Positions 27,573 through 34,949 of a stretch of DNA of 56,096 bases are shown here, piece after piece; position 1 is the stretch's first letter, and each line of letters starts with the position of its first letter. The translations under genes were made by a program, and so were the position numbers. The notes under the pieces were generated by a model, which worked only from the letters and a program-made list of their open reading frames with translations, was not told the origin of the DNA and did no database searches. The stretch is from contig CAUBWJ010000012.1 of NCBI GenBank assembly GCA_958439725.1, positions 1-56,096 on the forward strand. Reading direction: 5' to 3'. The DNA comes from an uncultured Muribaculaceae bacterium. GTDB lineage: Bacteria; Bacteroidota; Bacteroidia; Bacteroidales; Muribaculaceae.

Positions 27573-28316
27573 TTAACGTGTGCTGTCGGCAAGAAGTTGT
27601 TTCATCAGCATGTCCATGGTCAGGAATCCCTGCTGTCCGGCTACCCATTCGGCGGCTATCACCGCACCGAGCGCGAAGCCCTCACGGCTTTTTGCCTCGT
27701 GGGTAATGGAAATGCTGTCTACGGGTGAGTCCCATGTGATGGTGTGCGTTCCGGGAGTCTCGCCCAGGCGTATATGGTTCACAATAAGATTTCCCTCGCC
27801 GTCGGGGTTCTCGCTCCAGCGGTCTATGCGGCTGTTTGAGTCTATTATGCCTTCGGCCAGACTTATGGCGGTGCCGCTGGGATGGTCGAGCTTGTGGATA
27901 TGGTGGGTTTCGGTAAGGAACGGCGTGTACTGCGGCAGGCCGTCCATCAGCCGGGCGAGATAGGTGTTCAGGGCAAAAAACAGGTTCACCCCCAGGCTAT
28001 AGTTTGAGCTCCAGAAGAAAGTTCCTCCGGCCTCGGAGGTGCAGAGTTTTTTGATTTCGGGAATTCTGTCGGCCCAGCCGGTGCTTCCCGACACCACTTT
28101 CACTCCCTGGGCGAGAGCCTGGCGGCAATTGTCCTCGGCAGCGGAGGGGGCGGTGAACTCGATTGCAACGTCGGCGCTGCGGAACTCGTCGCTATCTATT
28201 TCGGCATGGTTATCGACGTCAATTATCTTCACTATCTCGTGGCCACGGCTGCGGGCTATCCGTTCAATGGTCTTGCCCATCTTGCCATAGCCTATCAATG
28301 CTATTTTCATTTTCAT
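27573..28316 (-). CDS. dapB: 4-hydroxy-tetrahydrodipicolinate reductase
   Basis: A 247-residue DapB of the lysine/diaminopimelate pathway that feeds peptidoglycan. The Rossmann motif IALIGYGKMGK is at the N terminus, AIEFTAPSA follows, and the substrate site ETHHIHKLDHPSGTA is present. Start is 28316 (MKMKIAL) or 28310. It heads the dapB-lepB-WbqC operon with an almost ideal promoter directly upstream. Confidence 0.97.
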   Translation of the reverse strand: MKMKIALIGYGKMGKTIERIARSRGHEIVKIIDVDNHAEIDSDEFRSADVAIEFTAPSAAEDNCRQALAQGVKVVSGSTGWADRIPEIKKLCTSEAGGTFFWSSNYSLGVNLFFALNTYLARLMDGLPQYTPFLTETHHIHKLDHPSGTAISLAEGIIDSNSRIDRWSENPDGEGNLIVNHIRLGETPGTHTITWDSPVDSISITHEAKSREGFALGAVIAAEWVAGQQGFLTMDMLMKQLLADSTR

Positions 28317-28330
28317 TCAGTTGGTTTCGG

Positions 28331-28362
28331 CAAAATTACAGAAAATCCCCCGAATCATCAAA
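28331..28362 (-). promoter_or_regulatory. dapB: Promoter for dapB
   Basis: Minus-strand TTTG (28362-28359), 20 bases, TAATTTTG (28338-28331), 15 bases upstream of the start codon: close to the Bacteroidetes consensus, with a very short leader. Confidence 0.65.
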
Positions 28363-28401
28363 AAAGCCGCTTCCCCCCTATATGCTCTAAATAGTTCGGG
28401 C

Positions 28402-28494
28402 CGCAGAACAACGCGTGAACCGTAGAATGACGCAGAACTTTATATTTTACATTAATATATTCCGCGTCATTCTGCGGTTCTGCGCCGTTCTGCG
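28402..28494. repeat. Left palindromic repeat of the GxxExxY element
   Basis: Arms 28402-28433 and 28464-28494 form an imperfect 31-32 bp hairpin built from cgcagaa/ttctgcg modules, around a 30-base AT-rich loop. Within it, 28431-28476 is repeated in inverted orientation at 29044-29090 with a single inserted base. Confidence 0.85.
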
Positions 28495-28566
28495 TTCTCC
28501 AAACAGTTAGGGACGCAGAATTCTTTATTATTTTATTATATTGTAAAATGGTGTTATATTTACAGC

Positions 28567-28992
28567 ATGGATGCTGATAAGCTGAATAATTTGGGTTATA
28601 AAATAATCGGAGCTGCTTACGAAGTAAGGAGAATCTTGGGAAGTAACTTATATGAAGCTTCTTATGAACAGGCTCTTCAGCTGGAGTTGGAATTACGTGG
28701 TGTCCATTCAGAACGGCAGGTATATTTTCCTGTATATTATAAGGGAATGAGGTTAGAGAAAGCTCTTAGAGTTGATTTGCTTGTTGAAGACAAAATACCC
28801 GTCGAACTCAAGGCATTGAATTTTATGGGTCTAAGAGAAGTATCTCAAATTCTTGAATATCTGAAATTTGGAGAATTCAAATTAGGGTATCTTATAAATT
28901 TCAAAGCTCCAGACTTTACAGTAGCTAAAGATTTTGATTATAATATAGACTATCTGGATAAAGGCATTTACAGATTTGTAAATCGCATTTAA
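28567..28992 (+). CDS. GxxExxY family protein (PD-(D/E)XK nuclease-like)
   Basis: A 141-residue protein of the GxxExxY/PDDEXK_3 family. LGSNLYEASYEQAL holds the signature with Asn in place of the usual first Gly. The core RVDLLVEDKIPVELKA places Asp, then Glu-x-Lys as in the PD-(D/E)XK nuclease active site, and LGYLINF closes the fold. Cleavage activity is inferred, not shown. The gene is far more AT-rich than its neighbours and uses codons such as TTA and AGA that they avoid. It lies between inverted palindromic repeats, pointing to acquisition as a unit. It is transcribed from its own AT-rich leader. Confidence 0.85.
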   Translation: MDADKLNNLGYKIIGAAYEVRRILGSNLYEASYEQALQLELELRGVHSERQVYFPVYYKGMRLEKALRVDLLVEDKIPVELKALNFMGLREVSQILEYLKFGEFKLGYLINFKAPDFTVAKDFDYNIDYLDKGIYRFVNRI

Positions 28993-29007
28993 TGTGTTTA
29001 TAGTTGG

Positions 29008-29145
29008 AACGCAGAATGTCGCAGAATCGCAGAATCGCAGAATCGCAGAATGACGCGGAATATATTAATGTAAAAATATAAAGTTCTGCGTTGCTCTGCT
29101 GTTCCCGCGTTGTTCTGCGTCTCGAACCCACGTTGTTCTGCGTCT
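29008..29145. repeat. Right palindromic repeat of the GxxExxY element
   Basis: Contains four exact tandem copies of the octamer tcgcagaa (29019-29050), the inverted 47-base block shared with the left side (29044-29090), and several ttctgcg modules up to 29145. It can fold back on itself as the left copy does. Confidence 0.85.
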
Positions 29146-29179
29146 CTGAATCGTTTCTAAATTAGGGGAGAGGGTGCGG

Positions 29180-29210
29180 TTGGCGGATTGGCTGATTTAT
29201 TGTAACTTTG
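29180..29210 (+). promoter_or_regulatory. argS: Promoter for argS
   Basis: TTG (29180-29182), 20 bases, TAACTTTG (29203-29210). The stretch 29180-29209 matches 56020-56049 at 25 of 30 positions, all differences being transitions. Confidence 0.7.
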
Positions 29211-29267
29211 CAGGGCGCCAAGGCGCATAATGTTCAATGAAATGCAATAAATAAAACACAACACGAT

Positions 29268-31064
29268 ATGTCAATAGATTCTATTATAGCAGAAGCTGTG
29301 GCAAAGGCCGTGAAGGAGCTTTACGGCGTGGATGCAGATGCCGCTTCCATTCAGCCCCAGACCACCAAGAAGGAATTCGAAGGAAATCTCACTATTGTTG
29401 TTTTCCCGTGGGTGAAAGCCGCCCGCAAATCGCCCGAGGCTGTTGGAACCGAGATTGGCAACTGGCTTGTGGACAATGAGCCGGCTGTTGACCGCTTCAA
29501 CGTGATAAAGGGATTCCTCAATATTGTCATAGAGCCTTCGTTCTGGTCGTCGGTTCTCTCACATATTGCGGCCGACGAGAAGTGGGGTATAACCCCTGTG
29601 ACCGACGCGTCGCCACTGGCTATGGTGGAATACTCTTCGCCCAACACCAACAAACCCCTTCATCTGGGCCATCTCCGCAATATTCTGCTGGGCTACAGCC
29701 TGTCGCAGATACTGACAGCGTGCGGCAACCGCGTGGTCAAGACCAATATCGTCAACGACCGAGGCATCCATATATGCAAATCGATGCTCGCTTGGCAGAA
29801 GTGGGGCGAAGGCGCCACTCCGGAATCGGCCGGAAAGAAGGGCGACCATCTTATAGGCGATTACTATGTGCTTTTCGACAAGCATTACCGCGAGCAGGTG
29901 AAGGAGCTTATGGAGTCGGGTCTGAGCGAGGACGAGGCCAAGGCGCAGGCTCCTCTTATACTTGAGGCGCGCGAGATGCTCCGCAAGTGGGAGGCCAAGG
30001 ATCCCGAGGTGCGCGGTCTCTGGCAGAAGATGAACGAATGGGTCTACGCCGGATTCGACGCCACTTATCAGCGCATGGGCGTGGGCTTCGACAAGATATA
30101 TTACGAAAGCGACACCTATCTTGAAGGCAAAGAGCTTGTGCTCAAAGGTCTGGAAGAGGGTATAATGGAGCGTCACGACGACGGGTCAGTGTGGGCCGAC
30201 CTCACTGCCGACGGACTCGACAACAAGCTGCTGCTCCGTGCCGACGGAACTTCGGTGTATATGACGCAGGATATCGGTACTGCCAAATTGCGCTACCGCG
30301 ACTATCCCATCGACAAGATGATCTACGTTGTAGGCAACGAGCAGAACTATCATTTCCAGGTGCTCTCCATTCTGCTTGACCGCCTCGGATTCAAGTGGGG
30401 AAAAGACCTTGTGCACTTCTCCTACGGCATGGTGAATCTGCCCAACGGCCGCATGAAGAGCCGCGAGGGTACGGTGGTTGACGCCGACGACCTCATGGCC
30501 GACATGGTTGCCGATGCCAAAAAGGTGATTGAAGAGCGCGGAGAGATTAAGAAACTCGACGGCGCCACACCCGAGGAGGTCGACACTATCGCCGAGACCG
30601 TGGGCATGGGAGCGCTCAAATACTTCCTGCTGAAAGTCGATCCCCGCAAGAACATGACTTTCAATCCCGAGGAATCCATAGATTTCAACGGCAACACGGG
30701 GCCTTTCATCCAGTACACCTACGCGCGCATCCGTTCGGTGCTCCGCAAGGCAGCCGAAAGCGGAGTTGAGACAGCCGATTATTCAGCCGTGAAGCCCGGC
30801 GAACGCGAGATAGCGCTGATACAGCGTCTGGCCGATTTCCCCTCGACCGTGTCAGAAGCCGGCCGTACCTACAGCCCGGCGCTTATCGCCAACTATGCCT
30901 ACGATCTGGTGAAGGAGTACAACCAGTTCTACCACGACTGCACCATACTCGGCGAGACCGATCCGGCCGTGCGCTCGTTGCGTCTGGCCCTTTCAGCCAC
31001 TACTGCCCGCACCGTAAAGACCGCTCTTGGGCTGCTCGGCATCAATGTGCCTGAAAGAATGTAA
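29268..31064 (+). CDS. argS: Arginyl-tRNA synthetase
   Basis: A 598-residue class I synthetase charging tRNA-Arg. The N-terminal Add-1 domain covers about 1-110. The HIGH-type motif is NKPLHLGHLRN (about 125-138). GRMKSREGTVVDADDL holds the variant KMSKS loop, and the C-terminal helical anticodon-binding domain ends with INVPERM. Length fits. It has its own promoter, next to the right end of the GxxExxY repeat. Confidence 0.98.
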   Translation: MSIDSIIAEAVAKAVKELYGVDADAASIQPQTTKKEFEGNLTIVVFPWVKAARKSPEAVGTEIGNWLVDNEPAVDRFNVIKGFLNIVIEPSFWSSVLSHIAADEKWGITPVTDASPLAMVEYSSPNTNKPLHLGHLRNILLGYSLSQILTACGNRVVKTNIVNDRGIHICKSMLAWQKWGEGATPESAGKKGDHLIGDYYVLFDKHYREQVKELMESGLSEDEAKAQAPLILEAREMLRKWEAKDPEVRGLWQKMNEWVYAGFDATYQRMGVGFDKIYYESDTYLEGKELVLKGLEEGIMERHDDGSVWADLTADGLDNKLLLRADGTSVYMTQDIGTAKLRYRDYPIDKMIYVVGNEQNYHFQVLSILLDRLGFKWGKDLVHFSYGMVNLPNGRMKSREGTVVDADDLMADMVADAKKVIEERGEIKKLDGATPEEVDTIAETVGMGALKYFLLKVDPRKNMTFNPEESIDFNGNTGPFIQYTYARIRSVLRKAAESGVETADYSAVKPGEREIALIQRLADFPSTVSEAGRTYSPALIANYAYDLVKEYNQFYHDCTILGETDPAVRSLRLALSATTARTVKTALGLLGINVPERM

Positions 31065-31109
31065 CATTTGGCACAGTTTTTGTGTTATATAAATAATCTA
31101 ACAACAACC

Positions 31110-31131
31110 CCGGCCTATAATCCGTGGCCGG
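31110..31131 (+). other. Short hairpin between argS and Bax-1 gene
   Basis: ccggcc (31110-31115) and ggccgg (31126-31131) form a 6-bp stem. It could end argS transcription or lie in the leader of the next gene; no T tract follows. Confidence 0.3.
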
Positions 31132-31152
31132 CAATCATATCCATTTACTCTT

Positions 31153-31884
31153 ATGAACTACAATGAAATGCCGCCGAGCTACAACGGCAACAACTATTAT
31201 CAGCAGTCCGACGGCCGCGCACTCGACACACGCCTCTCCGCAATAATGAAGCGCGTATATGTCAAGATGTTCCTCGGTCTGCTCGTGACAGCCTTCACAG
31301 CATTATTCTGCATACAGTCTCCCGCCGTTATACAGTTCTTCCAGCTCCATTCCTGGGCCATGTGGGTGCTGTTCGGTGTTGAACTTGTAATTGTGATGAG
31401 CGTTTCGGGCGGTCTCAACCGCATGAATCCCGCTCTGGCCACGCTGCTGTTCTACGTATTCGCCGTGGTCAACGGCCTGATGCTCTTCCCGATATTCTTC
31501 ATCTACACCGGCGCTTCGATAGCCAAGACATTCTTTATTTGCTCCGGAGTTTTCGGCGCCATGAGCGTCTACGGCTATTTTACCTCGCAGGATCTCACCA
31601 AATGGGGCACCTACCTGATAATGGCGCTTTTCGGCCTGATTATCGTGTCGATAGTCAATATTTTCCTGAAAAGCTCTACGATGGACTGGATCGTATCGGG
31701 CTTCGGTGTGCTGATATTCATCGGTCTCACCGCATGGGACACCCAGCAGATCAAGGCAATGGCTCTTCAGGCTCCCGCCGAGAGTGCCGGCCGCATCTCC
31801 ACCTACGGTGCCCTGTCGCTCTATCTCGACTTCATCAACCTCTTCCTCTACCTGCTCCGTTTCTTCGGCTCGTCGAGAGACTGA
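31153..31884 (+). CDS. Bax inhibitor-1/YccA family membrane protein
   Basis: A 243-residue integral membrane protein with about seven hydrophobic segments after a 40-residue polar, Tyr/Asn-rich N terminus. KRVYVKMFLGLLVTAFTALF, IYTGASIAKTFF and GLTAWDTQQIKAM are typical of BI-1/YccA (UPF0005) proteins. Bacterial members act as calcium-leak channels or bind FtsH; which applies here is unknown. Confidence 0.92.
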   Translation: MNYNEMPPSYNGNNYYQQSDGRALDTRLSAIMKRVYVKMFLGLLVTAFTALFCIQSPAVIQFFQLHSWAMWVLFGVELVIVMSVSGGLNRMNPALATLLFYVFAVVNGLMLFPIFFIYTGASIAKTFFICSGVFGAMSVYGYFTSQDLTKWGTYLIMALFGLIIVSIVNIFLKSSTMDWIVSGFGVLIFIGLTAWDTQQIKAMALQAPAESAGRISTYGALSLYLDFINLFLYLLRFFGSSRD

Positions 31885-31932
31885 GGCGTGCCAACGCTTT
31901 TCAACAGTCTGTTCATATAAAAACTTTCAGCC

Positions 31933-32295
31933 ATGTTACGTAAAATGCTCCTGATGCTGGGCGCCCTTGTGGTGGCTATAGTTCTCGCGGTGTTCGTCTG
32001 CGAGATAAATCCCGACGTCACATACACCTGGTATGCCGGTCTCTGGCAGGGACTGTTTTTCATTCCCAATTTCATTCTCTGGGTGTTCCGCGACGGCCTG
32101 TTCGTGGCCGCACACTCCACGTTGGGCTACAAGGTATGCTATGCGCTGATGGCGCTGATGAGCGTTGCATCGCTGGCAAGTTGTTTCTGGGCTCCCCGTT
32201 CGGTAAGAATCGAGCGTCAGCGTGAGGCTACAGAGAAAGCTGAGGAACAGGCTCGCGTAAAGCGCGAGAGCGAACAGGAAAATCTTCCCCGATAA
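31933..32295 (+). CDS. Small membrane protein of unknown function
   Basis: A 120-residue protein with two or three hydrophobic segments (about 4-25, 35-55 and 66-86) and a C-terminal charged helix rich in Arg, Glu and Gln (about 88-116), which may be a coiled coil. I recognise no family. It lies 48 bases after the BI-1 gene and four bases before the radical SAM gene, so it is likely co-transcribed. Confidence 0.65.
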   Translation: MLRKMLLMLGALVVAIVLAVFVCEINPDVTYTWYAGLWQGLFFIPNFILWVFRDGLFVAAHSTLGYKVCYALMALMSVASLASCFWAPRSVRIERQREATEKAEEQARVKRESEQENLPR

Positions 32296-32299
32296 GACC

Positions 32300-33076
32300 A
32301 TGCAGCGCGTACTTTTCCATGAAACCGTGTTCGGCCCGATTCATTCGCGCCGGCTCGGAACGTCGCTGGGCGTGAATCTATCGCCTGTTGACGGCAAAGT
32401 GTGCTCATTCGATTGTCTTTACTGTGAAGCGGGCTTCAACGCCCAAGGTCCCGGCACTTCGGGTCTGCCGTCGCGTCAGTGCGTGCGGGAGGCTCTTGAA
32501 AGCAAGCTCCGTGCCATGAAGGAGGCAGGCGAGAATCTCGATGTGATTACCTTCTCCGGCAACGGCGAGCCTACGCTTCATCCCGAATTCTCCGGAATCG
32601 TGGATGACACCATCGAACTTCGCGACGAGTATTTTCCACGGGTAAAGATAAGTGTGCTCAGCAACTCCACCCGTCTGGGACTGCCTGAGGTTGACGAAGC
32701 TCTGCGTAAAGTCGACAATAATATTCTCAAACTGGACTCCGCCATAACGTCGACCATGAGGCTGATTGACCGGCCGCTGTCGCCTTCCTATACCTCGGAG
32801 CACGCGATAGAGAGGATAGCAGCCTTCACCCCCGAGTGTATAGTGCAGACAATGCTTCTGAGGGGCGAATACGACGGCAAGAAGATTGACAACACCACCC
32901 CTGAGGAAATAGCCGCTCTGACGGAGGCCTACGTGCGCATCGCGCCCCGTGAGGTGATGCTCTACTCCATCGACCGCAAGACTCCGGCCGAACGCCTGGA
33001 GAAAGTGAGCCGCGAGGAGCTTGAGAAAGTGGCTGCCGGCATGCGTGAGCGCGGCATCAACGTGCTTGTGAGCTGA
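32300..33076 (+). CDS. Radical SAM protein
   Basis: A 258-residue radical SAM enzyme. The cluster motif CSFDCLYC (CxxxCxxC) is near residues 35-42, DVITFSGNGEPTLHPEF follows (GGE-type SAM site and the typical GEPTLHP), and SVLSNST is the next strand. No additional C-terminal cluster (SPASM) is seen. It resembles the stand-alone family annotated only as radical SAM protein; the substrate is unknown. It is followed after six bases by the LD-carboxypeptidase gene. Confidence 0.88.
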   Translation: MQRVLFHETVFGPIHSRRLGTSLGVNLSPVDGKVCSFDCLYCEAGFNAQGPGTSGLPSRQCVREALESKLRAMKEAGENLDVITFSGNGEPTLHPEFSGIVDDTIELRDEYFPRVKISVLSNSTRLGLPEVDEALRKVDNNILKLDSAITSTMRLIDRPLSPSYTSEHAIERIAAFTPECIVQTMLLRGEYDGKKIDNTTPEEIAALTEAYVRIAPREVMLYSIDRKTPAERLEKVSREELEKVAAGMRERGINVLVS

Positions 33077-33082
33077 CGCGCC

Positions 33083-33979
33083 ATGATATTGCCTCCACCG
33101 TTGCGAAAAGGCGATGTCGTGGCGATTCTGTCGCCATCAGGAGCCGCTGTAAGGGATAATGTGGAGAAAGCCGCTCAAGCAGTCCGTAGCCGCGGTTACG
33201 AAGTCCGCATAATGCCCCATGCACTCGGGCGGCACGGTTCGTTCAGCGGAAGCGTGGAGGAGCGCCTGTCGGATTTCACGGAGGCGTGGCATGACCCGCG
33301 TGTGAAAGCCTTGCTGTGTTCGCGCGGCGGCTACGGCGCGGTTCATCTGCTTCCGGCGCTCGACGCTCTGAGGCTGGAGGAAACTCCGAAATGGCTCATA
33401 GGATTCAGCGATATATCGGCCCTGCATGCCTTGCTGCAATATCGCGGCATTGCTTCGCTCCACGGGCCTCAGACGCGCCATCTGGCCCTTCATCCCGACG
33501 ATTCCGACCCATGCACCACCGCTCTTTTCGGCGCGCTTGAGGGAACACTCCGGGCACTCGAATGGGGAAAGACGGAATTTGATACTCCGGGAACGGCGCG
33601 AGGAACCCTGCGTGGCGGCAATCTTGCGGTGATTTCGGCTCTTATAGGGACGCCGTATAGTCCTTTTCAGCCCGATTCCATTCTTGTTCTGGAGGATATA
33701 GCCGAGCCGGTCTACAAAGTGGAGCGCACGCTCTGTCAGCTCCGCATGGCCGGGCTGCTCGACACTCTCCGAGGAATTGTTGTGGGACAGTTCACCGACT
33801 ATCATCCCGATGTGAACCACGCTTCAATGGAAGCGATGATCTCTTCGGCGCTGCACGGCCTTCAAATTCCTGTGGCCTTCAACGCCCCGGTGGGACACGT
33901 GGACCGCAACATGCCCCTGATATTAGGCGCGACTGCCACCCTGCACTCCGATTCCACCGGCTCCCGCCTCACATTCTGA
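33083..33979 (+). CDS. LD-carboxypeptidase, peptidase family S66
   Basis: A 298-residue S66 serine peptidase which cleaves the L-D bond of murein tetrapeptides in the cytoplasm during peptidoglycan recycling (LdcA), or a MccF-like relative. The nucleophile elbow is LIGFSDISAL; the acidic member lies in VLEDIAEPVYKVER, and the His in APVGHVDRNMPL. Near the N terminus VVAILSPSGA is typical. Last gene of the BI-1 to LdcA run. Confidence 0.9.
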   Translation: MILPPPLRKGDVVAILSPSGAAVRDNVEKAAQAVRSRGYEVRIMPHALGRHGSFSGSVEERLSDFTEAWHDPRVKALLCSRGGYGAVHLLPALDALRLEETPKWLIGFSDISALHALLQYRGIASLHGPQTRHLALHPDDSDPCTTALFGALEGTLRALEWGKTEFDTPGTARGTLRGGNLAVISALIGTPYSPFQPDSILVLEDIAEPVYKVERTLCQLRMAGLLDTLRGIVVGQFTDYHPDVNHASMEAMISSALHGLQIPVAFNAPVGHVDRNMPLILGATATLHSDSTGSRLTF

Positions 33980-33990
33980 ATTTTTTTCAA

Positions 33991-34010
33991 CCGGTTGCGA
34001 CAGCTACCGG
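33991..34010. terminator. Weak hairpin after the LD-carboxypeptidase gene
   Basis: ccggt (33991-33995) and accgg (34006-34010) with a T run before and an A run after allow a longer AT-rich extension; it might terminate in the plus direction. Confidence 0.3.
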
Positions 34011-34030
34011 AAAAATAGGTCAATAGATAC

Positions 34031-34109
34031 TGCGGCATCGCCATTCCCAGGCTCGCCGCAGGCGCGACATACAGCGTTTTTCCCCGCAGCTTACGCAGCG
34101 GGTTTTACA
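34031..34109. repeat. Dispersed intergenic element, copy 2
   Basis: Second copy of the element at 17423-17501, with both conserved blocks at the same spacing. It is followed by a further GC-rich hairpin-forming stretch to about 34133. Confidence 0.75.
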
Positions 34110-34224
34110 TAAAACGCGGCTCCGCCGCTCCGAGTTGGTTTACCTTATACATGGGGTATTGCAGATACATTTTAACAACCATTATTTTACATTGACCTCA
34201 AATAATAGTTGAAACGCCAGATAC

Positions 34225-34244
34225 CCAGCTTCTTTTAAAGCTGG
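34225..34244 (-). terminator. Terminator overlapping the end of the DUF4294 gene
   Basis: ccagctt (34225-34231) and aagctgg (34238-34244) form a 7-bp stem with a 6-base loop over the stop codon of the minus-strand gene. Confidence 0.45.
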
Positions 34245-34861
34245 CCAAGCTCCACGCGGGTGGCCACGCGCTCTATGATGGCGTCTTTGCGGTCTTTTTC
34301 CGGCTTGTAGTCCACTTTGAGGTTCACGCCGAAGAGGCGGCCGAAGGTCTGCCAGAATCCGGCGCGGAACGAGCCGAGAAAGGCCTTGATGATATTGTAG
34401 CCGCTCTGGTCGGTCTCGCGTTTTATGAGCTTGCAGAGCATTGTGGCCTGGGAGCGCGTGAATTTCTTCAGCACGGGCTTGTATTGCTCGAAAATGGCCT
34501 TCTCCATGTCCTTGAGATATTTCTCGCGCTCTTTCTGGGTGGGGAAGGTCTCGATGTATTCGTAGGTTTCCAGCAGGGTGGCGCAGATCAGTTTGGCGTA
34601 GGGGAGCGTGCGCTTCACATCGCGCACGGTGCGCCAGTAGAACTGCTCCTCTTTCTTGTTCTTGAATTTGAGCGGAGGATACACCGTGACGTTGTTGAGC
34701 ACGAGCATACGCACCTGCTCGCCGTCAATTTCGGTATAATAGTAACCGCGCACGCTGTTTATCCTGCCGTCGCCGGGGTCGTCGAGTGTGGGCTGCTGTG
34801 CGGATGCCGTCAGGAAAAACAGCAGCAGGGCAAACAGAATATATGGACGTTCAGGTTTCAT
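34235..34861 (-). CDS. DUF4294 domain-containing exported protein
   Basis: A 208-residue protein with a signal peptide (1-21, ILFALLLFFLTASAQQ) and a DUF4294 domain: MLVLNNVTVYPPLKFKNK, FYWRTVRDVKRTLPYAKL and a helical C-terminal half rich in Lys and Arg. The family is conserved in Bacteroidetes and has no known function; export to periplasm or outer membrane is predicted. It is downstream of nadB on the same strand. Confidence 0.9.
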   Translation of the reverse strand: MKPERPYILFALLLFFLTASAQQPTLDDPGDGRINSVRGYYYTEIDGEQVRMLVLNNVTVYPPLKFKNKKEEQFYWRTVRDVKRTLPYAKLICATLLETYEYIETFPTQKEREKYLKDMEKAIFEQYKPVLKKFTRSQATMLCKLIKRETDQSGYNIIKAFLGSFRAGFWQTFGRLFGVNLKVDYKPEKDRKDAIIERVATRVELGQL

Positions 34862-34949
34862 AGCGGGTGTGCGTGTGTCGGTGGCCGAAGCGAGTATATG
34901 TATATATAACGCAGGAGGCGCCCGGAAGATTGTGCGGAGAGGGCCGGAG

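Larger units (their letters stand above)
28402..29145. mobile_element. Putative GxxExxY-palindrome element
   Basis: A unit of about 745 bases: a small low-GC nuclease-like gene between two inverted copies of a palindromic repeat. A 46/47-base block is nearly identical and inverted on the two sides. No transposase, integrase or target duplication is visible, so mobility is inferred from the symmetric ends, the foreign base composition and the solo copy at 55829-55951. Confidence 0.5.
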
